A DNA stretch of 38,309 bases. It comes from Tissierella sp. (GTDB lineage: Bacteria; Bacillota; Clostridia; Tissierellales; Tissierellaceae). The stretch is taken from contig NZ_JARIEF010000068.1 in NCBI RefSeq assembly GCF_029266915.1, forward strand, positions 1-38,309, in the 5' to 3' direction. A model generated the notes under the pieces. It made no database searches. It saw nothing but the letters and a program-made list of their open reading frames with translations, and was not told the DNA's origin. Positions 30,517 to 38,309 of this stretch are shown piece by piece (within the stretch, counting starts at the first letter, position 1; each line of letters starts with the position of its first letter). Position numbers and translations under genes: made by a program.

Positions 30517-30545
30517 AGTATAGGATATAATGAATTATTTGTCAA
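30517..30545 (-). promoter_or_regulatory. sigma-A promoter of the symporter gene
   Basis: Minus-strand TTGACA (30540-30545) and TATACT (30517-30522), spacing 17 bp, about 45 bp before the start codon. Confidence 0.88.
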
Positions 30546-30574
30546 TTCAGAATCTTCGTAATCCGCCTCAATAA

Positions 30575-30622
30575 AAACTAAGCAACTTAAACAGAAATAA
30601 ATCTATTTAAGCTGCTTAGTTT
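30575..30622 (-). terminator. terminator of the thioesterase gene
   Basis: AAAAACTAAGCA-CTTAAA arm pairing with TTTAAG-TGCTTAGTTTTT (one mismatched position), ending in a T-run on either strand. It begins 4 bp after the thioesterase stop and insulates the symporter promoter. Confidence 0.86.
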
Positions 30623-30626
30623 TTAT

Positions 30627-31376
30627 TTAAATTCTTTTTCTCCATATTGTTTTTCCTAAAGTTTTGACCACTCCTGTGTTTGAGTCTAAAACCATATGAA
30701 TATATTGTATGGTATTATTTTCTTTTATTACATTACTTATTTTAGAGACTATCATATCTTCATATTTAACTTCTTTTTTATATAATATTTCAAATTCTTT
30801 TAAAATATATTCTTTTTCTATCTCTTTAGGTATAACTTCCAACATCCAATCTAAATATTTAACATTATTGACATGGTTATTGTAGTCTATATCTGTTTTT
30901 CTGACTCTAAATTGTAATTCTTGCATCATTTGTGTATTTTCGCTGATTTCACTGAACTCATCAAAAGATGCTTCATCTACTATATTAGTTTCATCATAGA
31001 TTTCATCTGTAATCCTTATAGGTCTGCCTCTTTTAGTATCAAGTAAAACCCAAAGACTTGAGGCTTTTCCTATTTTCATCTTGTCAGAATCATATATTGC
31101 AAATTCGCGGTTTGCATAAAACTTAAAAAATCTAGACGGCCAGGTTTCAACTATAATTTTATCCTGAGCTTTGGGATAACTGTCTAAACTTACTCTCCAT
31201 CGATTTAATATCCACGCATAATTGTTAGCTATACTTGCATCTGCTCCCATTCCCAGTTTATCACTGTGGAGAGATGAAGCTTCTCCTAAATATTTGAGCG
31301 CTGACATAGGTCTTACCTTTGCTGACATATCACAGTCATAATATGGTATTGTAAATTTCTTTTCAAATTTTGCCAT
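30627..31376 (-). CDS. acyl-ACP thioesterase
   Basis: 249-residue double hot-dog thioesterase (PF01643, FatA/B-like), releasing fatty acids from acyl-ACP and so setting chain length or free fatty-acid pool. First hot-dog: FTIPYYDCDMSAKVRPMSALKYL and RWRVSLDSYPKAQDKIIVETWPS (quoted in part). Second hot-dog: FRVRKTDIDYNNHVNNVKYLDWMLE, where the Asn/His (NNHVNN) are the catalytic Asn and His. Downstream glutamate side is KEVKYEDMIV. ATG 31376 behind AGGATAG. Monocistronic. Confidence 0.92.
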   Translation of the reverse strand: MAKFEKKFTIPYYDCDMSAKVRPMSALKYLGEASSLHSDKLGMGADASIANNYAWILNRWRVSLDSYPKAQDKIIVETWPSRFFKFYANREFAIYDSDKMKIGKASSLWVLLDTKRGRPIRITDEIYDETNIVDEASFDEFSEISENTQMMQELQFRVRKTDIDYNNHVNNVKYLDWMLEVIPKEIEKEYILKEFEILYKKEVKYEDMIVSKISNVIKENNTIQYIHMVLDSNTGVVKTLGKTIWRKRI

Positions 31377-31417
31377 AAAACACCTATCCTTTCAGCTTAT
31401 ACTTTTAATAAAATATA

Positions 31418-31455
31418 GATATCTTAGCTTTAATTAACTATAAAGCCAAGATATC
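31418..31455 (-). terminator. probable terminator after gatB
   Basis: GATATCTTAGCTTTA (31418-31432) pairs with TAAAGCCAAGATATC (31441-31455), one mismatch, 8-nt loop, then TATATTTTATT on the minus strand. The T-run is interrupted. It separates the pcrA-ligA-gatCAB operon from the thioesterase. Confidence 0.65.
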
Positions 31456-31514
31456 ACTATACAATTTATTGTTATTTCTATAAGTCATATATAAACAATG
31501 GATTATATAGTATT

Positions 31515-32945
31515 TTATCTATTGTTAAGCTTATCCATAAGCATCTTATTAACTATCTGAGGATTTGCTTTTCCTTTTGTCGCTTTCATAATCTGACCTA
31601 CTAAAAATCCTACAGCTCTATCTTTTCCATTTTTAAAGTCTTCTATAGACTGAGCATTTTTATCTAATATATCTTCCATTATGGTATCAAGTTCACCTTC
31701 ATCACTTATCTGTATAAGACCTTTTTCTTCTACTATCTTTCCTGGTTTTTTACCAGATTCAAACATATCTCTTAAAACCTTCTTGCCAGTATTATTATTT
31801 ATCTTGCCTTGTTTTACTATTTCTATAAGATCTGCTAAGTCTTTAGCTGTAAACTTAAGATCAGATATATCCATATCTTCTTCTTTTAATCGTCTTAATA
31901 CATCTCCCGTTACCCAGTTACTAACAAGTTTAGCATCATCTATATGTTTTAAAGTTTCTTCAAAGAATATAGCTACTTCTTTAGAGCTAGTTAAAACTTC
32001 TGCGTCATAGGTAGAAAGATCATAATCCTTTACAAATCTATCTCTCTTGTCATGAGGAAGTTCGGGCATAGTTGATTTTATATCATCTATCCACTCATCG
32101 CTTACCTCTATTGGAAGAATATCTCCGTCAACTGCAAATCTATAGTCAGCAGTTCCTCCCTTTACTCTCATAAGAATTGTCTTGTTTTCTACTTCATCCC
32201 ATCTTCGGGTTTCCTTTTGAGTGTCTTCTCCTTTTTCAAGAAGTTCAATATGTCTTTTTTCTTCATATTCAATAGATCTTACAGCTGAGCTAAATGAGTT
32301 TAAGTTTTTAACCTCAGTTATAGTAGTTTTTCTACCAGTTTCTTCATCTACTATATTTATATTAACATCACATCTCAAGGATCCCTCTTCCATCTTTACA
32401 TCAGAAACTTCAATATATTTTAAGGTAGCTCGAAGCGCTTCTAAAAACAGTCTAGCTTCTTCTGCCGAATACATCTCAGGTTCACTTACGATTTCAATAA
32501 GCGGTACACCGGCTCTATTGTAGTCAAGAAGGGTGTCGCCAGTTTCAGTATGAACTGACTTGCCAGTATCTTCTTCTATATGGATTCTGATAAGGTGGAC
32601 ATCTTTAGCCCCTTTGTCAGTTTCTATGCTTACGTGACCGCCAACACATATAGGAAGTTCATCCTGAGAAACTTGGTAGCCTTTAGTAAGGTCTGAATAA
32701 AAATAGTTCTTTCTATCCATTTTAGTTTTTTGATTTATAGTTGAATGAAGGCTCAATCCCGCTCTTATAGCATATTCTAGTGATTCCTTGCTTAAGATTG
32801 GCATAGCTCCTGGCATACCTAAACATATAGGGCAGCAGTGAGTATTTGCTTCTCCTCCAAATTCATTCGTGCAATCACAAAATATTTTAGTTTTTGTAGA
32901 AAGTTCTACATGTATTTCAAGTCCTATTACTGTTTTATATCCCAT
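31515..32945 (-). CDS. gatB: Asp-tRNA(Asn)/Glu-tRNA(Gln) amidotransferase subunit B
   Basis: 476 residues. Kinase/phosphorylating subunit of GatCAB: activates Glu-tRNA-Gln or Asp-tRNA-Asn carboxylates for amidation. Conserved GLEIHVELSTKTKIFC at the N-terminus, the cysteine set including DCTNEF and THCCPICLGMPG that binds zinc, DLTKGYQVSQDELPI, HIEEDTGK with LLDYNRAGVPLIEIVSEP, and the tail domain (KNAQSIEDFKNGKDRAVGFLVGQIMKATKGKANP) for tRNA, quoted in part. GGGGCGGTGA upstream; ATG abuts the gatA stop. Last gene of pcrA-ligA-gatC-gatA-gatB. Confidence 0.97.
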   Translation of the reverse strand: MGYKTVIGLEIHVELSTKTKIFCDCTNEFGGEANTHCCPICLGMPGAMPILSKESLEYAIRAGLSLHSTINQKTKMDRKNYFYSDLTKGYQVSQDELPICVGGHVSIETDKGAKDVHLIRIHIEEDTGKSVHTETGDTLLDYNRAGVPLIEIVSEPEMYSAEEARLFLEALRATLKYIEVSDVKMEEGSLRCDVNINIVDEETGRKTTITEVKNLNSFSSAVRSIEYEEKRHIELLEKGEDTQKETRRWDEVENKTILMRVKGGTADYRFAVDGDILPIEVSDEWIDDIKSTMPELPHDKRDRFVKDYDLSTYDAEVLTSSKEVAIFFEETLKHIDDAKLVSNWVTGDVLRRLKEEDMDISDLKFTAKDLADLIEIVKQGKINNNTGKKVLRDMFESGKKPGKIVEEKGLIQISDEGELDTIMEDILDKNAQSIEDFKNGKDRAVGFLVGQIMKATKGKANPQIVNKMLMDKLNNR

Positions 32946-34340
32946 TTATTTCACCGCCCCTTCAAATGCTAATGCTGCTTTTATAATGGTTTCTTCATTA
33001 AGTCTGTCGCCTATTATTTGCAGGCCCGTCATCTCTCCCATTGGAATGGATACTGCCGGAAGTCCTGCTAGGTTTATACTTTCACTATAGTCACTAAAGT
33101 AAGCAGACTCGCCTTCTAGATTAGCTGGTTTATTAAAGTTGCTAGGCGCTATTAAAATATCAAAGTCTTTAAAGGCCTTATGGAAATCTTCAATAATTAA
33201 AGTTCTGACCTTTTGAGCCTGTTTATAGTACTCCTCTCCTCTGTGACCGCTTAAGAGATAAGTTCCAAATAGAATACTCTTTTTAACATTTTCACCAAAT
33301 CCTTCAGTTCTGCTTCTTGAATATAATTCATCTAATGTTTCATATTCTTCTGCCCTGAAGCCATATCTTATACCATCAAACCTTGCCATGTTTGAACTTA
33401 TATCACTGTATAGGATTACCTTCATGGCACTTGATGAATGAATAATATTTGGAAGGGAAACTTCCTCAATCTCAGCTCCTAGATTTTTAAATGTTTCTAT
33501 TGATCGCTGGAAATCTTCTCTAACAGAAGGATCCATCTCTAAAGCCATCCACTCCTTCGGTATTGCGACCTTAAGACCCTTTACATCTGCTTCTAAATCA
33601 AAATCAATAGTTCCCTCTAAAGAAGTAGTGTCAAGCTTGTCCTTGCCGTAAATTGCGCTTAACATAAGTGATGCATCTCTAACATCTTTTCCTATTACTC
33701 CTACAGTATCTAGGCTGTTGGAAACTGTTATAATACCGTATCTTGATATTCTTCCATAAGTCGGCTTTATTGCAACTACGCCGCAGTAAGCTGCTGGAAC
33801 TCTGATTGAACCACTGGTATCAGTTCCAACAGACAGGGCTGCTTCATTAGCTGCAACACTTGCAGCGCTTCCCCCAGAAGAACCTCCTGGTGTCTTAGAG
33901 ATATCCCTTGGGTTTTTAGTAGCTCCAAAAAGATTATTGTCAGTGCTTCCTCCTATAGAAAACTCGTCCATATTAGTTTTTCCAATTATAATACCATCAT
34001 TTTCTTCTATCATCTTTACAAGGCTTGCATCAAATGGAGGCATAAAGTTCTCCAGCATTTTAGATCCTGCTGTTGTTTTAAAATCCTTAGTTATAATATT
34101 ATCTTTTAGAGCTATAGGAAGTCCTGCTAGAAGTCCCAGTTCTTCTTTGTTCTTTATCTTTTCATCTATCTTCTTTGCCTGGTCTAAAGCTCTTTCTTTA
34201 TCAGTAGATATAAATGCATTTATGCTGGCTTCTTTTTCTTCTATAATTTTAAAATGAGCTTCTATAATCTCTTCACAAGAGAAGTCATCATTTAACAGCT
34301 TTTCTTTTATTTCCCAAGCTTTTAAGTCTGTTATATTCAT
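32946..34340 (-). CDS. gatA: Asp-tRNA(Asn)/Glu-tRNA(Gln) amidotransferase subunit A
   Basis: 464 residues from ATG 34340, behind AGGAGGAAAA; a TTG just upstream is not needed. Glutaminase subunit: the amidase signature GLPIALKDNI (catalytic Lys) and TPGGSSGGSAASVAA (cis-Ser and nucleophilic Ser region), with GTDTSGSIRVPAAYCGVVAIKPTYG. It liberates ammonia that is channelled to GatB. 11 bp from gatC. The presence of GatCAB implies no GlnRS, as usual in Firmicutes. Confidence 0.97.
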   Translation of the reverse strand: MNITDLKAWEIKEKLLNDDFSCEEIIEAHFKIIEEKEASINAFISTDKERALDQAKKIDEKIKNKEELGLLAGLPIALKDNIITKDFKTTAGSKMLENFMPPFDASLVKMIEENDGIIIGKTNMDEFSIGGSTDNNLFGATKNPRDISKTPGGSSGGSAASVAANEAALSVGTDTSGSIRVPAAYCGVVAIKPTYGRISRYGIITVSNSLDTVGVIGKDVRDASLMLSAIYGKDKLDTTSLEGTIDFDLEADVKGLKVAIPKEWMALEMDPSVREDFQRSIETFKNLGAEIEEVSLPNIIHSSSAMKVILYSDISSNMARFDGIRYGFRAEEYETLDELYSRSRTEGFGENVKKSILFGTYLLSGHRGEEYYKQAQKVRTLIIEDFHKAFKDFDILIAPSNFNKPANLEGESAYFSDYSESINLAGLPAVSIPMGEMTGLQIIGDRLNEETIIKAALAFEGAVK

Positions 34341-34351
34341 CAATTTTCCTC

Positions 34352-34636
34352 CTAGTCTACAACTTTTAAAATTTTAAAATATCCATATTGCGCCTCTGAA
34401 GTATTTTTAAGAACTTCTTCTCTTGAAAGAGACTCCCAAGCCTTTTCTTTTCTTAAAGGATTCTTCATGGCATTTACATTATAAGTTATATCAATATCTC
34501 TTGTATCTACTTCCTTTATAGCTTCTACTTCATCTAACATCAGGTTTAATTCTTTTTCAAGTTCTAGTGTTTCTCCTTGAGTAAGATTTAATTTACAAAG
34601 ATCTGCTAAATCTTGTATTTCTTTTTTATCTATCAT
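34352..34636 (-). CDS. gatC: Asp-tRNA(Asn)/Glu-tRNA(Gln) amidotransferase subunit C
   Basis: 94-residue small subunit that wraps the GatA/GatB interface and stabilises the complex. Family motifs: IQDLADLCKLNLT, LMLDEVEAIKEVDT, NPLRKEKAWESLSREEVLKN. ATG 34636 with AAAGGAGCG upstream. Length and position at the head of gatCAB are typical. Confidence 0.95.
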   Translation of the reverse strand: MIDKKEIQDLADLCKLNLTQGETLELEKELNLMLDEVEAIKEVDTRDIDITYNVNAMKNPLRKEKAWESLSREEVLKNTSEAQYGYFKILKVVD

Positions 34637-34735
34637 AAGAACGCTCCTTTACCTAGTTTATTATTTCATTTTTTTATTATATCTTATTTTTGCTTGCATT
34701 TTATTATTATTTGCATTTTATTCTTACTTTCTCTT

Positions 34736-36721
34736 TTACTTTAATAGTTCTTTTAATCTATTTTCATCTATTATTTCAATACCAAGTTCTCTAGCCTTGT
34801 CATACTTTGAACCTGGACTAGCTCCAACTATTACAAAGTCTGTATTTTTACTTACACTTCCTGTAACTTTTCCGCCCATAAGTTCTATTTCCTTTTTAAT
34901 CTCTCCCCTAGAGAGTCCTTCTATAGCTCCTGTTAAAACTACAGTCCTGTCAGTGAAAATTGATTCCTCTATCTCTAAATCTTCAAAGTGAGGCTTGACT
35001 CCTTCTTCTAAGAGTTTATCTACTGATTTTTTTATCTTTTCATCATGGAAAAATTCTATTATGCTTTGAGCTATTATTGGACCTATGTCTCCTACTTCGA
35101 CCAGTTCATCAAATTCAGCAGCCTCTATAGCATCCAGGCTCTTAAAATTATCTGCCAGATCATTAGCAGTTTTTATTCCCACATTATTTATTCCCAGTGC
35201 ATATATAAATGACGCCAAGCTAACATCCTTGCTTTTCTCTATAGCATTTAATAGGTTAGTTGTTTTCTTTTCTTTAAATCCTTCCAGTTCTATAAGATCA
35301 TCATACTTTATTTCATAAACTTCCGGAAGATCTCTTATATGGATCTCTTCAAGAAGCTTTTGAGCCGTCTTTTCATTGAATCCTTCTATATCCATGGCAT
35401 CTCGGCTTGCAAAGTGAACCAGTCTTTTTACAAGCTGGGGCTCGCAGGAAAGTGAGTTGGGACAGAATATATGAACTCCGTCTTTTACTAGTTCACTACC
35501 GCAGGCGGGACACTCATGAGGAAGAGGTATTTCAAAGGTTTCATCTTCAGTAGGAAGCGTTCCAAGTATCTCAGGTATAACATCATTAGAGCGTCTCAAA
35601 AGAACTTTTGAATTAAGCCTTACTCCTTTTCTCTCTATATCATCGTAGTTGTTAAGGGTCGCTCTTGAAACTGTAACTCCGCCTATATCTACAGGCTCTA
35701 GCAGGGCTGTTGGAGTAACTTTAGCGCTTCTTCCTACATTCCATTCTACCTTTAAGAGCCTTGTACTAGTTTCCTCCGCTTCAAACTTATAGGCTATAGC
35801 CCATCTTGGAAACTTATTAGTATAGCCCAATACTTCTCTGGTTCTTATATCATTTATCTTTATGACAAGTCCGTCAGTTAAGACGTCAAGATTATGCCTA
35901 TCAGTTTTTATAATTTCTATTTCATCTTCTATTTCTTGCATGCTTGTAAAGGTTCTTAAATATGGAAAAACCGGAAGTCTATTAGCCTTTAAAAAATCTA
36001 AAACTTCAAGATGAGTATCAAAAGCCTTTTCCTCTATATAGCCAATATTATAGAAATATCCAGTTAAGTTCCTGCCCGCTGTAACAGTTGTGTCAAGGTT
36101 TCTAAGAGCTCCGGCAGCTGCATTTCTTGCATTCTTAAGAGGATCTTCGGCTGTTTTATTATAGTTTTCAAGAGCAGAGAGAGGCATAAGACCTTCTCCT
36201 TGAATTTCTATAAGTCCCCTAAAGTCTATCTCAAATGGAATAGATCTGATAGTTTTAAGTTGCTCTAAGATTCCTTCCCCAGTAGTTCCGTTTCCTCTCG
36301 TTGCTCCTTGAACAAGCCGTCCTTCATTATAGGTAAGGTTTATTGTCAAACCATCAAACTTATATTCAACTATATAGACAGGATCTGGAAGTTTTTCTTC
36401 ACTGGTAGTGTTATAGTCATCTATAAGCCGTCTGACTCTTTCATCCCAAGCCTCAAGTTCTCCTATACTCTGACTTTTATCAAGGCTCCAAAGTCTTCCA
36501 AGATGAACGTGCTTTTGGAACTTATCCAAGATAAATCCGCCCACTCTTCCAGTTGGAGATGACTCCTTTTTTATACCAGTATCATCTTCCAGTCTCACCA
36601 ACTCATCATAAAGTGTATCATACTCTTTATCACTTAATTTAGGCTCATCCATTGTATAATAATGATAGTTTAAATCATTTATAATCTCTATAAGTTCATC
36701 TATTCTCTTTTCCTTATCCAA
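34736..36721 (-). CDS. ligA: NAD-dependent DNA ligase
   Basis: 661 residues, slightly short of the common 665-675. Seals nicks in replication and repair using NAD+. Domains: Ia (about 1-65), adenylation domain with the lysine nucleophile K121 in YKFDGL, OB fold (EWNVGRSAKVTPTALLEPV), Cys4 zinc finger (CPACG...CPNSLSC, about 408-430), HhH repeats (about 440-580) and BRCT (FTDRTVVLTGAIEGLSRGEIK onward). A common NAF-type motif after SLD reads SLDKSQS here. Start TTG 36721, 8 nt after GGAGG located in the end of pcrA. Confidence 0.97.
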   Translation of the reverse strand: MDKEKRIDELIEIINDLNYHYYTMDEPKLSDKEYDTLYDELVRLEDDTGIKKESSPTGRVGGFILDKFQKHVHLGRLWSLDKSQSIGELEAWDERVRRLIDDYNTTSEEKLPDPVYIVEYKFDGLTINLTYNEGRLVQGATRGNGTTGEGILEQLKTIRSIPFEIDFRGLIEIQGEGLMPLSALENYNKTAEDPLKNARNAAAGALRNLDTTVTAGRNLTGYFYNIGYIEEKAFDTHLEVLDFLKANRLPVFPYLRTFTSMQEIEDEIEIIKTDRHNLDVLTDGLVIKINDIRTREVLGYTNKFPRWAIAYKFEAEETSTRLLKVEWNVGRSAKVTPTALLEPVDIGGVTVSRATLNNYDDIERKGVRLNSKVLLRRSNDVIPEILGTLPTEDETFEIPLPHECPACGSELVKDGVHIFCPNSLSCEPQLVKRLVHFASRDAMDIEGFNEKTAQKLLEEIHIRDLPEVYEIKYDDLIELEGFKEKKTTNLLNAIEKSKDVSLASFIYALGINNVGIKTANDLADNFKSLDAIEAAEFDELVEVGDIGPIIAQSIIEFFHDEKIKKSVDKLLEEGVKPHFEDLEIEESIFTDRTVVLTGAIEGLSRGEIKKEIELMGGKVTGSVSKNTDFVIVGASPGSKYDKARELGIEIIDENRLKELLK

Positions 36722-36725
36722 AGAT

Positions 36726-38309
36726 TTATCCTCCTATTATTTCTATAGGTGCTATTGATAAAAGAAGTCTCTTTAGGCCAGCCTTATCAAAAGCAATAGT
36801 AAGCTCCTTATCGCCTTCACGTTCCTTTATCATTGCAATAGTTCCAATACCCCATTTTTTATGCTTTACCTTATCTCCTATATTGACATGAGCATTTCCG
36901 TCATTTCTCTTGGTCATCTGGGATACATGGTGGTTTACAACCGGCATAGTATAGTCTTTTACTCTAATCAAGCTCTCGTCTGGTTTTTTAACTTCTACAT
37001 TTACTTTTTTAACTTCCGCCTTTTCTATAGTATCTCCCATCTCATCTATAAATCTAGAAGGCAGAGTATAGTTAGTGCTTCCGTAGATTGTTCTTCTCTT
37101 AGCATTTGTAATGTATAGAATTTCTTCAGCACGAGTAACAGCAACGTAGCAAAGTCTTCTTTCTTCTTCAACATCTTCATCACTCTCTAAGCTTCTAGAC
37201 GTTGGGAAGAGACCTTCTTCAAGCCCCACTACAAATACCACCTTAAACTCTAGTCCCTTGGCACTATGGACTGTCATAAGTGTTATAAGGCTATCTTGGT
37301 CAACAGTCTTATCTACATCTGAAAGCAGGGATACTGAAGCTAGGAAATCTTCAAGCGTTGCATCTGGGTTTTGATTTTCAAAGTTAAGCGCAACTGATAC
37401 AAACTCTTTGATGTTTTCTATACGAGTTCTAGCTTCAACTGTATCTTCTTTATCCAGCTCCTTAATATAACCTGAACTTTCTATTACATCTTCTAGGAAT
37501 TCTTTTATTCCCATTACTTCCTTTTTAGCCATTAGAATATTCATGGAATCTATAAAGGGAGCTATACTGTTTTTAGCTCTAGAATTTAAGGAGTCTATAT
37601 CATCCACCGAAAGAAGGGCTGAATAGATAGATTCTCCATTTTGAGCTGCATATTCCTCAACCTTAGCTATCGTTGCCAGGCCTATTCCTCTTTTGGGGCT
37701 ATTTATTATTCTTTTAACTGATATATTATCAGTTGGGTTTTGCAGCACTTTTAAGTAAGCTATAACATCCTTTACCTCGCGTCTATCGTAGAATCTAAGT
37801 CCCCCAACTATTTTATAGGGAAGTTCTTCCTTCATAAAAGCTTCCTCAAAGGTACGAGACTGGGCATTTGTTCGATAGAGAATTGCCATATCTCTTGGTT
37901 TATATCCCTTATATATAAGTTGATGGATCTTGTTTGCTACGAAATGTCCTTCCTCTTCTGAGTAGTCTAGCTGTTCATAAACAACCTTGGCTCCCTCTTC
38001 TCTTTCAGTCCAAAGTTCCTTAGGCTGTCTTTCATAGTTGTTTCCAATAACCTTGTTGGCAACCTTTAATATGTTAGGAGTAGATCTATAGTTTTGTTCA
38101 AGCAGGATAACTGTAGCATTATCAAAGTCCTTTTCAAAACCTAAAATATTGCTTATATCTGCCCCTCTCCAACCATAAATCGATTGATCAGAATCCCCTA
38201 CCACGCATATATTCTGGTACTTAGCGGATAAGAGTCTTGCAAATTCATATTGGATTTTATTTGTATCCTGGTACTCATCGACAAAAACATATCGGAATTT
38301 CTTTTGATA
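36726..38309 (-). CDS. pcrA: PcrA/UvrD-family DNA helicase, 5' end missing
   Basis: Superfamily 1A 3'-to-5' helicase; the frame is open to the window edge at 38309, so the N-terminus is absent. The first standard start is a GTG at 38204, but motif II (FVDEYQDTN) lies upstream of it and must be coded. Visible: VVGDSDQSIYGWRGA (motif III), NYRSTPNIL (IV), AILYRTNAQSR, LMTVHSAKGLEF (V), YVAVTRAEE (VI), and the C-terminal PcrA tail GDKVKHKKWGIGTIAMIKE, which in PcrA contacts RNA polymerase. Acts in replication, repair and transcription-coupled processes. First visible gene of the housekeeping operon. Confidence 0.97.
   Translation of the reverse strand, partial: YQKKFRYVFVDEYQDTNKIQYEFARLLSAKYQNICVVGDSDQSIYGWRGADISNILGFEKDFDNATVILLEQNYRSTPNILKVANKVIGNNYERQPKELWTEREEGAKVVYEQLDYSEEEGHFVANKIHQLIYKGYKPRDMAILYRTNAQSRTFEEAFMKEELPYKIVGGLRFYDRREVKDVIAYLKVLQNPTDNISVKRIINSPKRGIGLATIAKVEEYAAQNGESIYSALLSVDDIDSLNSRAKNSIAPFIDSMNILMAKKEVMGIKEFLEDVIESSGYIKELDKEDTVEARTRIENIKEFVSVALNFENQNPDATLEDFLASVSLLSDVDKTVDQDSLITLMTVHSAKGLEFKVVFVVGLEEGLFPTSRSLESDEDVEEERRLCYVAVTRAEEILYITNAKRRTIYGSTNYTLPSRFIDEMGDTIEKAEVKKVNVEVKKPDESLIRVKDYTMPVVNHHVSQMTKRNDGNAHVNIGDKVKHKKWGIGTIAMIKEREGDKELTIAFDKAGLKRLLLSIAPIEIIGG

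Noticed and set aside
34637-34735. Possible promoter before gatC (TATAAT-like element)
   Set aside because: No acceptable -35 at 16-18 bp; the ligA-gatC gap is compatible with one operon.

Overview
The window is low-GC, A/T-rich DNA with strong AGGAGG-type ribosome binding sites, TTGACA/TATAAT promoters spaced 17 bp, T-box leaders, a DUF3787-type small protein known from spore formers, a sigma-54 activator, a cysteine desulfidase and a GatCAB operon. Together these point to an anaerobic Firmicute of the Clostridia/Tissierellia type. The species cannot be named from the sequence alone. Most genes lie on the minus strand. The main plus-strand exception is an amino-acid ABC transporter locus.

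Layout. (1) 67-3318, minus: five small genes: an APH-type kinase, a small membrane protein, a DUF1905/YdeI-like protein, a small membrane protein and a DUF4846 lipoprotein. The first two appear to use AUA and AUU start codons. (2) 3436-8047, plus: two complete promoter/T-box/substrate-binding-lipoprotein cassettes in tandem, followed by one permease and one ATPase. By alignment to the canonical T-box Stem I, the first specifier codon is UUC (Phe) and the second UAC (Tyr). A perfect palindromic terminator closes the locus. (3) 8232-16289: a coiled-coil lipoprotein, an SDR/PNPOx/HD operon, a DUF3787 gene, a MalY/PatB aminotransferase, a YtrA-type GntR/ABC operon, and proC. The 3' end of proC has been tandemly duplicated with five 36-bp palindromic repeats. 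(4) 16451-23330: two paralogous CPA2 antiporters flank a cysteine-desulfidase gene with a near-perfect sigma-54 promoter, its likely CdsR-type activator and a RemA-like small protein. The second antiporter is followed by a PII-like gene. (5) 23550-25163: a tRNA-Arg gene, a Ddl-like ATP-grasp gene and a Gly-His-Lys-Leu tRNA operon. (6) 25298-30472: DUF3006/MBL pair, YfcE phosphoesterase, rdgB, rph, an UPF0316 membrane protein and a dicarboxylate/amino acid symporter. (7) 30627-38309: an acyl-ACP thioesterase and the housekeeping operon pcrA-ligA-gatC-gatA-gatB, with pcrA cut by the window edge.

How the genes work together. Much of the accessory content concerns amino-acid economy: aromatic amino-acid uptake under tRNA-charging control, cysteine and C-S breakdown, proline synthesis and a carboxylate/amino-acid symporter. 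The most interesting unit is the tandem Phe/Tyr T-box transporter. Two starvation signals control two paralogous binding proteins, while the shared membrane core lies behind both T-boxes.
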